In this document: positions 62,401-64,000 of the stretch, one piece after another
Position numbering within the stretch: the stretch's first letter is position 1
Layout of the letters: each line of letters opens with the position of its first letter
Source: Eopsaltria australis
Taxonomy: Eukaryota > Chordata > Aves > Passeriformes > Petroicidae
Length of the DNA: 64,000 nt
Assembly (NCBI GenBank): GCA_034509425.1
Contig: JAVTVJ010000033.1
Span: 2,976,001-3,040,000, forward strand
Direction: 5' to 3'
Position numbers and translations under genes: made by a program
Notes under the pieces: generated by a model
The model's input: the letters and a program-made list of their open reading frames with translations, nothing else
What the model was told of the DNA's origin: nothing
Database searches by the model: none

Positions 62401-64000
62401 CAACATGATAAATACCTACTTATAAGGCTGAAATTAAAATGTGATGAGAGTATTTCCATGTCTAAAGTATATCATGCTCTTCCATAACATTGATCTTAAC
62501 ATGACTTTTGCTCAAATATTACAGATTTTCTTCGGTATTCCTCTCTAGAAAATTTCGCAGTAAAGAAAGATCACATTATGAGAAGTTTTATTGGTTGTCA
62601 TGTATCTTAAGCAACTTCAGAGCACTTGTTTAAATCATTTGAATGGGTCAAGACTTTGAAGTTTAAATAAGCTCTGAATGGATGAAAGGATCAAGGATGA
62701 ATTGCAGTTAATGATGTTTTCAAGTTCCCTCTTTAAGTGACTTTTATGAACAAAAAGAACTACAAAGATTTGCCTTTGAGTGAGTACTTTCAAGGTCTAT
62801 AATTGAAAACAAATGTACAAAACACTTTAGCATTAAATTAGGCATGCATATGAATATATTAAAGTATGATTTCTTGAAAGAGAATATCTGTACTTATCAG
62901 GTATACCTACACTGTAAGTAAATTAGTATTTCTTATTCCATTTCTATTTTGTGTTCATATTATTTTAGCGAACCAAGGGGGAAATTTTTGGGTAGCAAAG
63001 CACATTGCTCCCCTTACCAATGAGTAGGTTGCTCATTTCTGCTAGAAGTCCTTTCCCCAAGGACTCCCCAATACAAAGGCCTCCTCTCAGGGGATTTTCA
63101 GGGAAAGTCAATTGAATTAGTTAAATATTGTTTTCATGCAGGTTACAAGACATTTTTATATCAACTAAAAGTTGTTAAATTTTAACACTGCAGAGATGAG
63201 GCATTTACACTTGAAACCGTAGTAAGAAAAGAACTGGATCGTGTGGTCAGTATGAGTTTGCTTCATGTGCAATCCTCAGATTAAGGTAGAGGAGCCTTAC
63301 TTAGAGGCATTGCTGAAAGAAGTTTTATTACCTTCGGTACCAAAGTTACAGAATCTTTTCTAACACAATTTCCTCTCCGAAGAAGAGACAGTGTGCTAAA
63401 TGCTGTCTCGTGAGATGATCTGTCAGAGGAGGATCTGTAAAATAGACCAGTAGTGACAACGGGCTCTGAAATATTGCAGAACTGAAATACTACTGATAGA
63501 TTTTGAAAACCTTCCTTACAGCTATTGGATTATCATCACTTCAGCCATGATAGCTAATAAAGCACAACAATATTTTATTTTTTATTCCTTACTTTGAAGG
63601 CATGACATCTGAGGAAGAAAAATTTCCTGACTCTGATGATTAATTGTGAAGGAGGTAGTGGGGGCTAAGTAATGAAGTAACTTGAGGTTAAAATTTTCAT
63701 TTTATGTAAGTATGGTTGTGGGTAATTCACTGTTTTTCAGTGTAGAGTTATATTTAACTCATCACTGGGTGATCAATGGGCATGATTAAGCTTACCATCT
63801 TTTCAGAGAAAAACTTGAGCTAGTGTGATCAGACGTTCTTTGAGTGTTTGTTGTCATTTTGTTTGACGTATGAATTTTTAGAAACCTCATCTGACTTTTG
63901 TGGCTCACTGAAAGTACTGGGCAGCAGGAATCAATTACTGGTGTGTACATAGAGCTTTCTTAATCTGTGATCGAATTTTGCTATGCAAAGAGAAGCAGGT
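59401..64000. other. AT-rich DNA without a supported gene
   Basis: No named repeat and no exon with both splice borders was found. Open frames are at most 92 codons and unremarkable. A-rich runs occur near 59650. The window ends in unassigned sequence. Confidence 0.45.

Noticed and set aside
1..64000. CRISPR arrays, operons, riboswitches or other prokaryotic systems
   Set aside because: No spaced direct repeats and no tandem ribosome-binding-site/ORF arrangement; the repeats are avian retroelements.

Overview
The window looks like AT-rich, gene-poor avian nuclear DNA, most likely from a passerine. The evidence is at least eight CR1-type LINE fragments, several avian ERVL/ERVK-like LTRs, and a 3' half of a tRNA-Ile-derived SINE with a CR1-like tail (10276-10381) that matches my recollection of zebra-finch TguSINE1. 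No bacterial gene organisation is present. No CpG-island promoter is visible; the only clearly GC-rich stretch (34.9-35.5 kb) is a retroviral LTR. All repeat names come from recognition by eye, not from a database search.

Layout: 0-5.7 kb is mostly unique AT-rich DNA with a CR1 scrap near 0.16 kb. 5.75-7.02 kb is a CR1 3' portion (+). At 9.55-9.92 kb there is a well-formed candidate last exon of a + strand gene: splice acceptor, 27 codons, stop, AATAAA and a GT-rich downstream element. 10.3 kb holds the SINE. 12.7-13.5 kb is a + strand LTR. 14.9-15.1 kb is an old CR1. 15.1-28.1 kb is featureless except for simple repeats and two microexon-like motifs. 28.1-28.4 kb is a CR1 3' end.

31.9-38.7 kb is a dense retroelement cluster. 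It holds an ERVL-like solo LTR with near-identical 5-bp flanks, a CR1 3' end, the end of an ERVK-like provirus (env tail plus LTR), two more LTR-like units, and a CR1 that lost its middle. All LTR units in the cluster lie on the - strand. CR1 pieces follow at 43.3-44.3 kb (RT domain, -), 49.0-49.8 kb (RT C-terminus plus 3' UTR, -) and 58.6-59.4 kb (ORF1/ORF2 junction, -).

Between 48.3 and 56.6 kb there are several exon-like open frames next to splice-site-like sequence on both strands. The most interesting encodes a tail with an FDNPLFE (NPxF) motif at 54.6 kb. None could be assigned to a named gene. I found no coherent undescribed system. The most useful leads are the candidate terminal exon at 9.5 kb and the exon candidates at 48-56 kb; all need transcript or homology evidence.
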